DNA of 64,000 bases from Absidia repens. Lineage: Eukaryota > Mucoromycota > Mucoromycetes > Mucorales > Cunninghamellaceae. The notes beneath the pieces are model-generated. The model saw only the letters and a program-made list of their open reading frames with translations, ran no database searches and had not been told where the DNA came from. Shown piece by piece: positions 39,292 to 50,576 of the stretch. The stretch's first letter is position 1, and each line of letters begins with the position of its first letter. The position numbers and the translations under genes are program-made. The stretch covers positions 1-64,000 of the forward strand of contig MCGE01000053.1 of NCBI GenBank assembly GCA_002105175.1, in the 5' to 3' direction.

Positions 39292-40607
39292 TTTAGATAA
39301 CCGTTGGGTGTAGCATCCATTCATATCCCTTTTTTTTACTTTGCTCTTTATTTATTGTAATAAAATCACGTTGAAACCTTTTCTTTTCTTTTTTTTTTTT
39401 TTTGATGAACCTGTTGGCATGATATATATGATGCAGTTGAAGAAGAAAATAAAAGAATTCAGATCTCACGGAAAACGGCTATCATAATGACTACCTGACA
39501 ATAAAACTATAAACCACGTACCGCAAGTCCGCAAGTGAAACGGTGTAAATATGAAAAGGAAATAACATCTGAAATTGGTTGAATTTGGACGAGGGATCGA
39601 GAAATGACATCTTTTCCCCCTCCCAAAAATGAAATCATTTCAATTTCTGTCCACATGAATTTTTATTTTCACGTCATTTTCTGCTTTTTCTTGTCTTTCT
39701 TTTTTTTTTTCTTCATCAATGTAACCTTATTGGTGTTATAGTGGCATTGAATTAGTGTCAGGTCTAGTTTAGAAAGGTTTTCAACTCATGGATGACAACA
39801 TGCATGGGGAAACTGATGTGTTACTGAAATAAAGTGTTTTCTCAGTCGAAGCCAAATTTAGATTTTTTAGCTTTTATTCTTTTCTATATATTTTATTCAA
39901 TTCTTTATTTTTCCCTTTTTCTTTCTTTACCCTCTCCTCAACTATATTACTCATTTTAACCGTTTTGATATAACGGTAAGTATTTCTTTTATCCTCCCCT
40001 CTCCTTCCTTATTTTATTTTCTGTTTTTTTATTTATAATTTTTCTTTTAATAAATCAGGTTTATATTGGGTTATATATTTGTCTCTACATATCAGTTTCC
40101 CCATGCATGTTGTCATCCCTGATCTGAAAACACTTCTAAACTAGTCCTGAGAGTAACCCAAGTTCACTAATACCCCAAAAAGGTTGTAATGATGAAGGAA
40201 AAAAAAAAATAAAGAATCCACGTGGGCGGGAATTAAAATATTCATATCGCCAGGAGTTTTTTCTTGTTAAAAAAGCTTGTGACCTCACTATACTGTACAG
40301 TGCTGTAGAGTCATTCATCATAGAATGGTGTGTGTCAGCCACCAAAAAAAAAAAAAAAAAAAAATAGCTTATCCTCTCTGATTAAAGTCAATATATTTAA
40401 TTACCCTATATTAATTAAACCAAATTTTGATGCTATGGCACAATAATGGTACAGTAACGCATGATAGATATAAATGATGAACATTAATTATACATATCAT
40501 CAAGCCAAGGTATGAAACAATAATTTGCTGCTTTCCAAGTATGTATGTAGCTGTTTATTAAGTTAATCACCGTACAAAATATTAAACGATAGCACATCTT
40601 GGGTTTT
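39292..40607. repeat. CorA 3' flank, repeat D fragments (39705-39830; 40095-40145 inverse), HET7 3' flank
   Basis: 39292-39815 belongs to the CorA duplication and holds the empty site of the 825-bp element at about 39607-39640. The D fragment ends at 'gcatggggaaact' (39813); the inverse fragment starts at 'agtttccccatgcatg' (40089), so about 270 bp of AT-rich DNA is enclosed by inverted D ends. Bases 40205-40230 carry the inverse CCGCCCACGTGG motif. 40365-40560 is the HET7 3' flank with its poly(A) signal (minus) at 40559-40554. Confidence 0.55.
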
Positions 40608-42963
40608 TTAGTAGATATTAAAAAAAGTAACAAGAAGTTTAGCATCGATATCGTCGCTGTCGTTGTCGCTGTCGTTGTCGCTGTCGTTGTCGCTGACGAT
40701 GAGGCATTTGTCGTCGCTATGGCATATCACATGATTTCCCGTTTCGCCCATAAAAAAATTTATAGGTGACAGAATCCATTTGTTTCTAGCAAAACATCCA
40801 ATCAAAATGAGGAACTCATTGCGATTTCTACGATCATCAAACCTTTGTTGTTCAGTATGTGGGATAGAAACAATGTCAAAAGTACCCGTAGAAGCATCAT
40901 CTTCATCATCAGCATGGAGGCCAAGGCGTCTAAAAATTGACATCAACTTGCGTGTGGTCCTTTGAATATATATGCGCGTATATTTGCGTTCTGCCACAAT
41001 ATATTCTTTCGGTTTCAAACGTAAATAGGGTTGAAACGAGTCACCACCGTCTTCATCATCATCATCATCATCGTCATCACCATCATTGTTGCTATGGTTG
41101 TTGCTGGTTTGTTTGTGATGATGATAAAGCATAATGGTGGATGGATCCTTTAGGTCAAAATTCGAATAAGGTTCGAAGGGTTCCCGGATTCGATGCGCAA
41201 CTTCGGATATCGAAGTTGTTAAAGTCGTTGTTGCAAAGGTTGGTAAAACACCGCTATAAATCGCATCCTCATGACCAGACATAAATAGCAGTGCTAATTT
41301 ATCTTTTGTGTGCATGATTTCGTAGAGTTTCAATTTCACGGACGGCATAGTGTTGATTTTCCAATGCGACACCTCCAGTTTTCTGTCTTGATATGGTGAG
41401 AAGGGCAAAATACTGTAAAATCGATCCTCTAATGAATTTTAAAATAAATAAATAAAAAAAAAATGTAAAATCTTTTTTTCTTTTTCTAAAACTAAAAGAG
41501 CGGGGTAAGGTTCGTTGTTTGTTTCAACTTACCATTTTTACTGGCTTTGGAAATCAGAATGTTCTGCAGAAACGTTTGTCGACTGAGTTGACTGTTTAAA
41601 GTATAATGAAATTGGATGTACACTGGATTGGACGATTGTTTTCTCGTCTTTCGTGTGTTAAGTTCGTTTCTGTAGTAACGAACGTTCATACCGGTGCCTG
41701 AAGAATTGTTAAAATCAAACTTGAAGAAGGTGAATTTTTCGTCGTCCTTCATCCAATAATACGCTGCAGGAGACAATTGAGCAAACCAATATTTGAGGTT
41801 GTTTTTCTTTTTTGCGATATTGAATTCACTGATCACCCACACACGCGTAGACCAATCCTTGACGAGCCCCACCAAAAATTCCATCGATTGCCTAATACTG
41901 TTGCTTCTTTGAAGGATCTTGGATTTCCATTGCGACCCACGGAATTGATAGTATTCGTATTCGTTATCTGAATCATCGTCTTCGTTACTTGCATCACTTG
42001 AATCAATTGAAGTATCGGGGGAATAGTAATACGTTCCATCAAACACGTCTATAGGACAAATCGTTTCGTCACACTGATGTAAATCTCCATTCGAATTATT
42101 GCTGCTCCCTATTATACAATGTTGATTACGCTCTTGACTGTTAGCGGTTTCGCAGATGTGATCGAGGGTTTGTACAGGACAATACGCAACAGAAAACGAC
42201 GTGTAGTTCATCAAACCATATGCAAAATGATTCGTGTATTGAAGCAGCAATTGTCTTAATGCAGGAGGATCTTTTGGCACTCCGGCATCATCGAGGAATG
42301 CTTCATCCAAGGCGTCGAGTTGGGACGCATGTCCGTGAAGAAGGTGATAAAGGTCCCTACAGTATTCCCTGGAGCCCTCGATGGTGTCGTCATTTTTGAA
42401 CGATACGCCTCTCAGGTAAGTCACATGAAGATCGGGTACTGCTAATATATATGTGGCGCGATCGTAGATATTGCTCATTTGGTGAATGGTTGCTTTTCGT
42501 TTTGACGGGGTTTGATCCACACAGATAGCATCTACCCATACATAATTGATATGCTTTGTATCCGATTCGATGGTCATCATTTTGCAAAGCCGATAAAAAT
42601 CATCTAAATGAAACGATGTGATGGTTGCTGTATAGCCAACACCAGTGTCGATCAGCGTCTCGTGTAATTCGCCCCAACGGTAAGATAAAGCAACAAATTT
42701 CAAATCGTCATCTTCGAGTGGCTTTTTAACACAGTGGATCTCTTTGTCTTCAGCGGCCATTTTAATGTCGACAAGAACAACTTGAAATGGCTTTCTCTGT
42801 CGCGGTTTGGTGTCTTTGAGTGATAAGCCTATAAAAAAAAAAAAAAAAAAATGGCATATCAGTCAATATGGGGTTGGTGTAGAAAGGATCCAGTTAACAA
42901 AAATGTACACTATTTTTTGATATTACCTTGACCGAGTTTATCCGCTGTTTCGTCGATCGTCAT
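40608..42963 (-). CDS. HET7: HET-domain protein with C-terminal fused domain, 717 aa
   Basis: The only family member on the minus strand. Exons: 42963-42927, 42828-41533 and 41428-40608 (2154 nt), phases consistent. HET motifs FVALSYRWG, YVWVDAICVDQ and TRVWVISEFNIAKKKNN; Cys/His pair YCPVQTLDHIC and LHQCDETICPID. It is the longest copy: an acidic insertion (SSDASNEDDDSDNE) precedes the RGSQWKSK block, and a (SDND)n repeat coded at 40651-40700 lies just before the end, which here reads TFFNIY instead of TFFDIY. Intron 1 is short, with a T-run before the acceptor. Subgroup of HET1/HET5. The leader and TATA box are conserved in inverse orientation, so the whole unit was inverted together. Confidence 0.92.
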
Positions 42964-43400
42964 GATGTAGTTGAGCGAAAAAAAGAAAAGAAGAGAGAAG
43001 GAAAAGGAGGGTGACAAATGATTGACAGAATGAATGATGAATGACTCGGGGCACGTATATGCGGTGAACATCATAAGAAGGCGCTTCACTGTAACACAAA
43101 CGCTCAATGAGAAGCCCCACCTTTGTTTCAAATCAATGGGTGAAAGAGCAATACCGGTAGCGTTTTTTATTCCCCAACGATCATAGTATATGTAACAGTA
43201 AGAAGCTTAAATGAATAGTAGTTTATACAACAGTGGTAGAATGTCTCGGTTTCGTTATTATGGCATACTCCCTTGATGACTTTTGGTTCCTGAATTTATT
43301 TTCATGGCGCATTTCATTTATAACCGTCATCCATAAACCTTAATTCTTTACAATTTTGGAATTTCAAATTGCACACAATCTTTTTTTTTTTTTTTTTTTT
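42964..43400 (-). promoter_or_regulatory. Conserved 5' leader/promoter of HET7
   Basis: Inverse copy of the HET1/HET5 leader. TATAAA is at 43227-43222 (minus), then 'aactactattcatttaagct', 'ggggaataaaaaac' (an interrupted version of the usual aaaaaaggg) and 'gtttgtgttacagtgaagcg' near 43105-43085. An A/T-run at 43381-43405 bounds it, as the A-run bounds the HET1 leader. Confidence 0.55.
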
Positions 43401-44590
43401 TTTTTGCAAGCACCAGGCCATAATGAAAGTGAATATATATGTTCATGCTCATGCTGAACTGTACCATATCAATGCCTCATGTGTATTAAATATCGGTGGG
43501 GTTTCTGTCACCTCCACCCATTCGGGGTGTCAGTATTTCAGCCAATGACATGTCCCGAAAGAAGGAACTGCCCTTTGATCTGGCGTGGAAAGTGTGTACC
43601 TGATTTTCAAGTGATTATCACCCTACAAGTAGTACATAGAGCACGATTAAAAAAAAAAATTCAGGAACCAACAATGTATCAAGAAGTATGTCAACACAAT
43701 AACTAAAACCAAGACATCTCGGTTGTTGTAGTAGCCATTGTTTACTTATTGCATAAATTATCATTATTGGAAGATAAAAAATAAAACATGGCTATCCAAA
43801 AGAAAAAAAGTCAAGGTTGCATACAGTGTTTCCGAAAATGACTTGTCGGCACATTTTTTGAAATCGATGTTTCGCGCCTGAGAAAAAACAGATGTTGGGA
43901 TTTCGAAAAAATAGATGTCCCTTTGTCACGCTTTTTGGTTTTGGACTTGTCGGTTTCAAATCAGCTGTCGGGGTATCCTACTACCTACCACCTACTACTA
44001 CTACCTTAAGAAAGAAAAAAAGACAAAGTAAAAGACAAAGAAGACACAAAAAAAAAAAAAAAAAAAAAGAGTTTATTGGTATAAATATCAACATGAAAAT
44101 GTCAAATCAAATCATATCATCTAAACTAAAGGTAAACGAAACTACCTTATGAAAGAAAAAAGACAAAGTAAAAGACAAAGCCACAAAAAAAAAAAAAAAA
44201 ACGTTTATTGTTATAAATATCAACATAAAAATATCAAATCAAAATCATATCATCTAAACTAAAGGTAAACTAAACTATACTACATAGGATTTCCATTGAG
44301 ACCATCATCAAAAAGCGGGGAAATCGAATGGCGAATAGATTCATTGAGTCACCATTTGCATGCGTCGGGTATGCTTGAAGATAGCGCGCCAAAGTCCAAC
44401 AATGCTCCCTTCTTAATAGGTCATTCCACATTGGACCAGAATCGAACGATTGGATTGAATTTGGAAGAGTAAGGAGGGGGGGAGGGAGGCACAGTCCACC
44501 AGTAAGTGATCGTTGAATGGGGGGGGGGTTATTGCTGTATTGGTGCAGTTTCATCAAGCCATTTTTCTTATCCATTTGCGTCTTTGTACA
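43401..44590. other. Intergenic with a 140-bp tandem duplication (about 43998-44275)
   Basis: Bases 44021 onward ('agacaaagtaaaagacaaag' to 'aaactaaaggtaaac') are repeated 140 bp further on. Both copies carry the inverse AATAAA (tttatt) suitable for polyadenylation of the minus-strand gene at 44591-45033, so the duplication lies in its 3' region. The long minus frame 44575-44270 lies after the stop of that gene and is probably 3'UTR; part of it is similar to 58740-58830. Confidence 0.45.
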
Positions 44591-45033
44591 TCCTAAGATA
44601 AAGAAATAAGAAGTGAAAAGGAGTATAAACTATCATGATACTATTATTTAGACTTACATTGATAATGCGGCAAAAAAAAAAGTGGGAGTTGATAAGGCAA
44701 AACCATGTTTTCGTAGTTGAGCTTCATCAGTAGCCAAAGGTTCATTATCGAATAGTAGCGTTTTGAGTCTAGAGTATCTATTCCATGATAATCACCTTTT
44801 TTTTTTTTTTACTGCTGCTGCTGCTATTGTTGTTTAAAGAATAAAAAATCCGTATCTACGTACATCTTCGAACCGTCAAGCAGACCTTCTTCTTCTTATT
44901 CTGAATTTTCCATTCCCTTGAGTCCAATTGATACAAACCGCCTATCTATAAAAAAGACCAAGTGCATTATCATCATAACATAGCCAATAAATACTTTTTT
45001 TTTTTTTTTTTTTTTTTTACCTTTCAATTTCAT
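44591..45033 (-). CDS. Small protein with ubiquitin-like sequence pattern (candidate)
   Basis: Rebuilt from splice sites: exon 1 45033-45021 (13 nt, MKLK), exon 2 44947-44860, exon 3 44768-44658 (or from 44777 with an alternative in-frame acceptor adding YSR), and a last exon from 44592 encoding MYKDANG-stop. The product is about 80 aa. The stretch LKTLLFDNEPLATDEAQLRK then HGFALSTPTFFFAAL follows the second half of a ubiquitin fold (compare the spacing of 'LIFAGKQLED..TLSDYNIQKESTLHLVL'), without a terminal Gly-Gly. The first half is basic and does not align clearly. A TATA-like box (minus, 45056-45047) lies very close to the ATG, so the true 5' end may be elsewhere. Function unknown; the model rests on splice phase and one similarity pattern. 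Confidence 0.35.
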
Positions 45034-45068
45034 GTTGTTTTCATTCGATATATAAAGCAGGAGATGGC

Positions 45069-45490
45069 AATATCAGTTGGAAGGCTGCCAAGCGCTAAGA
45101 AACAAATAAGATGTCAGGATCTTATTTACCACAGAGCGGGGGCGTTTGTCAATACAAGGACGAGTATTCGAGCCATTCCAGTACTGAGTCAAACATAGCA
45201 AGCGCACACCTTATAAAGGTCCTACAGTATGCGGGGCATTTGTCGATCTTCATCCGAGTTTGAACCATCTCTAGCTGTTGATGGAAGCAATGTCAGTTGG
45301 AAGGCTGCCAAGCGCTAAGAAACAAATAAGATGTCAGGATCTTATTTACCACAGAGCGGGGGCGTTTGTCAATACAAGGACAGGTATTCAAGCCATTCCA
45401 GTACTGAGTCAAACATAGCAAGCGCACACCTTACAAAAGTCCTACAGTATGCGGGGCATTTGTCGATCTTCATCCGAGTTTGATCTTCCA
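45069..45490. repeat. Nearly perfect 220-bp tandem duplication between two divergent genes
   Basis: The stretch beginning 'tcagttggaaggctgccaag' at 45073 recurs at 45293, and the two units remain almost identical through 'ttcatccgagttt' (only a handful of differences). Few changes mean a recent event. It occupies the intergenic space upstream of both the ubiquitin-like candidate (minus) and the gene at 45623 (plus), so it may duplicate promoter elements ('ccttataaagg' in the first unit). Confidence 0.85.
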
Positions 45491-45622
45491 CAGCTTTAAA
45501 AAATAGAGCGAAAATGAAAAAAAAAAAACCCTCCCCCCAATGTTGGGAAAGGCAAGTCACTTTTTCGGTGATTAAAAAAGATGTAATGCATAGGTTTCGT
45601 TTTTCGCCTTTTTTTTTTCACC

Positions 45623-47970
45623 ATGTCTTCTTCTTCCTCCATTGCTGACCTGGATATACTGAAAAACCTTCCAATCAATGACTACTTTAAGACAACACCT
45701 TCAGATGATTGGTCTTATTCTGGTTTTATGCTTTATGGAGATAACAACAAATTCTCGTTTGATAAAGCAAAATTCGAATATAAACTGTCACTGAATACTA
45801 TCGTTCAAAACCAAAATGTGTCTGCGTGTCTGAAGCGCGTAGCTGGCAGGCGGCATGCCCAGGTAAGTATCAGAAACATACGAATGATAAAAAAAAATTT
45901 AAACCTTTTTAAGCCAACTTGACATTTTTTCGTTCTAGAAAATTTCACAGAATACTCACCAACAACCAAGGGAAGTGGCCAAAGTCAACATTGGACACAT
46001 TAGTGGGGGTGAATTTTATGTCGAATCCACAAAAACTGTCCGGTAAGTTTGGAAAATATGGAAATATGATATGCTATGGATGCTCACTTTCAATCTTTTG
46101 GCATTTTAGCAACGACCCGCAACCCCTGCCTTCAGTAACCCCAGCAGTAGCACAACAACAGCAATCATTACAAGAACAACCGCAGCAACAATCACCACAA
46201 CAATCACCACAACAATCACCACAACAATCACCACAACAATCACCACAACAATCACCACAGCAATCACCACAACCAGAATCATCAACAGCATGTCAGTACC
46301 GGGAACAAGAAGAACAATATCGCGATGACAAGACTGTGAAGAAGCGACGGGTTATTGTAAGTTTTTCGAGTATATGCATGATTATTTGAATACCTTCAAT
46401 TAACAGTTTGTTTGTTTTTTGTAGGTACATAGTGACGAACAAACTGGTGCCGACGAAGAATTCATCGAAGACGAAGTTTGGACGATATGGATAAAGTTCT
46501 TGAATGACGCAAAATGTGACGATAAAAGGCACATGTACAGGTAATATCATCGATTCTATTGTATATTGACTTTTTTTTTGTACTGACTTTTTTTTTATTA
46601 GCCCTGCGAAACACGGTGTCATTGTCTGTGGCAAAGGCATTTCTCCAAACCAAGGGATGGACCGCAAACATTATTACTCCTTTGTAAAGGCGCTTGATGA
46701 TACCAGGACTTTTTTGGACTTGAAGCCTTTGGATACCTTTGTGGACTCAGTGGTGGACTCTGTAAGTTTTATATTTTCTACGTCACAAAATTGGAAATGC
46801 CTTCTTATTGTACTACAACGTTTTATTATTAGGACTCTGTTGAAACGATGGAAAACGCTTTGGATTCTGCTGTTGTGGTCAAGGACCATGAACCTTTATT
46901 CCGCTTCTTGCGATCTATCTTCCTCACCATGTAAGTTATCTCACAAAAAAAGAAAGAAATGGAAACAATGAAACTTATTACCTTTTGTTGTTCTTTTTAG
47001 GCTTACCGTTTACCAAACGTCTCCGCCATTGTCTCATTCCGAATCAGTATTGAATACCAATTTGATCTTTCCGTCACTAAATGCATGTGTGAAGCTCGTG
47101 GGTGATCATTACAAGAAAAGCGACAACAACGGTAACATCAACAACTACCACAAGGTTTCCTTCGTCCCGGGTGAAGAACAACTCCATGCCTTGACAGCGC
47201 AGCTCAGACGAATTGGTGCAAGATACGACGACCGGTACAGATACAAGGCTGATGGTGTGATCAGGGTGGATTCTATGTTTGGGCTTGAAGTCGTTCTTTT
47301 GGAAACATCAAGTGGATTTGGCCATGGCGATCAAACGAAAGCTTCCTTCGACTTCCATAAAGCGATGTTTGGTCTTTTAGCTATGTTGAAATCAGTTGCG
47401 GATCAGTTTGAAGGTGCGTCGCTTGGATCATTTCGACAATTCAAGGTTTACTTTGTCCATGCAGCTGGTAATCAATATGAATAGAATTAGTATGATGATC
47501 ATGCTGAATTTATTTGCTTGTATATTTATAGGTAATGTTTGTCGAACCTGGTCCCTGAAATACAACAACAATGCGTATATCCTTTGCCGGGAAGACAAGG
47601 TGACTATGCATCAAAACTTCAAGGAAAAAAATGATTTCTTGATACCCCTGTGCAATTATTTGAACAATCTGAAGGTAAGCATAGCTTTGGGGTATTGATT
47701 ATGAAACAATTAATTCATCCATATTCTTTTTATTATTAGGAAATGATCATCCAGTCTGTGAGTCACCTTGACGTTCTTGAAGACGAACACAAAAAAAGCA
47801 ACCGATTATCAAGATACGGCAAACCAATCAACAAGCAGCTACTCCTTTCCAACATCATCACACCCAGCATCCTTCGCCTTACACAAAAATATGATTCCGG
47901 CGGTATGGCCGATCAAAATCCTGGAAGCTCACCAACGTATGATGGCATTTATTCGACAGCTTTTGATTGA
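45623..47970 (+). CDS. Mucoromycota-type uncharacterised protein, 601 aa, nine exons, possible PD-(D/E)XK-like domain
   Basis: Exons: 45623-45862, 45939-46042, 46110-46356, 46425-46540, 46602-46761, 46833-46930, 47001-47467, 47532-47674 and 47740-47970 (1806 nt). All introns are 59-78 bp GT-AG and every phase fits, which is strong support. The N-terminal 115 residues are not recognised. Residues about 130-165 are a Gln-rich low-complexity block built from an SPQQ repeat (12-nt unit), then a basic VKKRRVIV. Exons 7-8 hold the conserved core: LTAQLRRIG, then KADGVIR with Asp406, [11 protein letters not shown] with Glu418 and Glu423, [11 protein letters not shown], and a C-terminal part with [15 protein letters not shown]. 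Hypothetical proteins with this DG...EV...E(T/V)S pattern are, as I recall, abundant in Rhizopus and Mucor genomes; the D...E...E spacing suggests a nuclease-like fold, which is inference. AATAAA at 48068-48073. Confidence 0.8.
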
Positions 47971-48118
47971 AAATTATCCTTTCCTCACACTACTACTATA
48001 TTTTATCTCATGACTTTACATTGTCCTCAGACTTTACCATCCTTTGTCTGCTTTTATTATGATTCGAAATAAAAACATTGCCATTATCTACATACATATA
48101 TATATATATATTTACCAA

Positions 48119-48255
48119 TGCTTGAGTTTTTTTTATCATGTTATCGATTCTTGTCCCTTTTTATTATGTTATCAATTCTTGTCTTCCTTTTGCTGTATTA
48201 TCAATGTATGTCTTCTTTTTTATTATATTATCAATATTTATCTTCCTTTTCACTC
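48119..48255. repeat. Degenerate tandem repeat, about 32-38 bp unit, four units
   Basis: Successive units 'ttatcatgttatcgattctt', 'ttattatgttatcaattctt', 'ctgtattatcaatgtatgtc' and 'attatattatcaatatttat' each end in a C/T-rich stretch. The array lies just after the poly(A) signal of the preceding gene and before the HET remnant. No coding function. Confidence 0.6.
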
Positions 48256-48339
48256 TTTTATCTTTTTGCACACACACACACACAAAAAGGCTCCATGGGC
48301 ATGGTAGTAGGTGATAGGATAACCCCCCAATCATGGACT

Positions 48340-48897
48340 TTTTACCAACGTTTGCCACATCGACCTTACCTTTGGAGTTCCAAACGGGCGACTTTGTGCA
48401 TATGCATTGTCCAGCAACCACTACAACGAGAACGAAGACAACGATCTTTTGCAATTTTGACTTGGACGACCCATCCACACCCTGACACTTCGTCAAACCA
48501 ACACCAACAACAACAAAGATAATAATAATAATAATGAGGAGGAGATGGAGGACAACGCAGCGATCCTACTACTCTTATTTACGATTGAAACCAAAAGAAT
48601 ACATGGTATCCAAACACGACAAATTTCCATGAAACATTTATCTGTTTCCTTATGAGCAGTCTACCTATCTTAAAGAAACTCAGGATGGTGCATGCTTCTA
48701 CGCTGACGCTGGATATTGTATCGATTCCGGCGGTTTCAACGGTTGCGACCTGGATTGCTCATGACCCCGGCGTCCTTTCACCGCAAGCAATGAGATCATC
48801 TTGATCGCCATTTTCTCTCACACGTTGGTCGGGTTGTTTTGTGACTCCATCGATGGATCATCCCACCGCGAACGGACCCCGTCATGATCCAGAACAT

Positions 48898-48932
<35 letters not shown>

Positions 48933-49013
48933 TCACCGCGTTAAGTTGCTGCTATGCTGCCAATGGCGAGAAGAAGAAGAACAAGACGGCGGCTACATTC
49001 TTTGATATCTACT
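48340..49013 (+). pseudogene. Decayed C-terminal exon of a HET family gene
   Basis: The DNA aligns with exon 3 of HET3: 'ttttaccaacgtttgccaca' with 'tcgaccttacctttgga' (the VLPTFATSTL block), 'ttgacttggacgacccatcc' (NFDLDDPS), the Asn/Asp microsatellite at 48497-48545, 'tacgattgaaaccaaaagaa' (the LRLKPKEY block) and, at the very end, 'acattctttgatatctac' plus TAA (TFFDIY-stop). The frame is broken many times and an A-run of about 33 bp (48898-48930) has been gained. The HET exon and leader are absent. It is a ninth family member, older than the HET1/HET2 lesions, lying between genes unrelated to the family. Confidence 0.85.
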
Positions 49014-49331
49014 AAACCTGCCCCCCCTTTTTTTTTCTGTGTGTGTGTGCGTGTGTGTGTATATATATATATCTGGATCCTTCGCATTTCAATAATAAAA
49101 TACCTTGGTTTTGAAAACAAACAAATGAATGATTAACTAGATGGGTGACATGTGTATCCTGTCGATATCTTCTTTTTTTTTATTCAATATTGCCCCCTCC
49201 CAGAGGAAAAAAGCGACCCTATTTATATTTGTACATAGGATACTCCGATTTGTATGGGGGGGGGTTTCTACCATCAAATAGTAGGGCGGCTCAGTAAGAA
49301 TGTGGAACGTCTGGATCGCACGGAAACTGTA

Positions 49332-49362
<31 letters not shown>

Positions 49363-50576
49363 TTGCGTTCTTTTTTTTTTTTTATTTTAATGAACAACAA
49401 AAGGTTGAACCTCGTCATATGACAGTAAAAGATGAAAAAGGAGCAAAAATTGACATGGGTGGGTGAGTGTAAGGGGCGAGGAGTTATTTAAAGGTAGCAG
49501 GGATTCAAAGTTGATTTGTTTTGGTACCGACGAACACCAAAGGTTTTTTTTTTTTGTCTCATTAGTTTTATTCTTTGTAGTGCCTTAAATAAACACTTTG
49601 TTCTTCTATCATGATTTACCGTCATTGAAACCAAGTCTGTATGTAAACTTTTTTTTTTTTTTTTTTTTATGGTGGTTTCGTTTTTATCACGGATTTGAAT
49701 AGTATATGTTAAGATCAACATAAATTTGTATTTTGTTTGTTCAACTTTCATTATTAGAAAAGAAAAAGAAAAAATCCTTTCGGCATTTAAAGTTGATCAG
49801 TCCAGGCTGTGAGATGGAGGGGGTGGGAAATTTGAAGACAGACGTTTCTTTTTTTTTACCACAAAAGGATAATAAAATACAAAGATGGCAGTGGTTTGTG
49901 CAACATCACTTGTTTGCCAAGAGGCTACAAATTAGCCTTACTTCTCCCATTGTAAAACTAGATCATCGTGATTAAATTTTGATCTTTTTTGTCTTGTCAC
50001 ACTATCTTAAGGCAAACCATCCACAAATTCAAATAATAATCGCATTTTATTGAGGAAATTAAAAACAACGGATACAATACACTCATTTATGATATATGTG
50101 TGTTCATTTAAAATAATCAACAAGTCCTTTTGGAGCCCATGCCATTGTCCCATGAGTGGGATTGATTTAATGAGCCAAAAAAAAAAAAAATCGGAGTCGG
50201 ACGTTGAACTCTAGCCCAAATTTATCCACGGTTCGCACCAACCACCATTGTGGGTATTGTTTGCCAAGATATACACCACCCAATCATTTGACAGCGGCAA
50301 AAAGGGAAATACTAACACTTTATCGAGTAGTGATTCACTTGTTGATAATATTGAGGATTTAAGCTTGTGTAATGTATGTTTTGTTGTTTGTTCCTGTGCA
50401 AGATCAATGAGTGAATCAAGTGACTCAGCAGAGAAAAGATCTGCGGTTATCTCAACTCAGATGGTCGATCCCGGCGTTTCAAATAAAAAAAATGCTCTTT
50501 TTAATTTGATCCTTTTTTTTTATTTTTTTATTTTTATTTTTTGAATCAATTCATAATCTATTATGAAAACCCCCCA
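49014..50576 (+). other. Left flank and left part of the CorA duplication, copy 2 (from about 49556)
   Basis: 49014-49555 holds (GT)n and (TA)n runs and the remnant's 3' flank, no gene. From 49556 ('gtctcattagttttattctt') it matches 36640 onward. In this copy a plus frame at 50248-50544 contains a stretch, DSLVDNIEDLSLC, and after a donor/acceptor pair SMSESSDSAEKRSAV. It is coding-like, but I cannot place it in a family and it could be an upstream exon or a neighbour's remnant. Confidence 0.4.

Noticed and set aside
38880..39296. Separate small GMN-containing membrane protein
   Set aside because: It is exon 3 plus read-through intron of the CorA copy 1 gene; phases link it to 38015-38809.
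44270..44575. 101-codon minus-strand frame starting MDKKNG
   Set aside because: Lies after the stop of the spliced ubiquitin-like candidate and changes frame at its homologue near 58.8 kb; more likely 3'UTR.
46106..46291. Val/Ile-rich minus-strand frame
   Set aside because: It is the antisense of the SPQQ-coding repeat of the 45.6-kb gene.
48119..48255. CRISPR-like regular array
   Set aside because: Only four degenerate units with no unique spacers, and the genome is eukaryotic.
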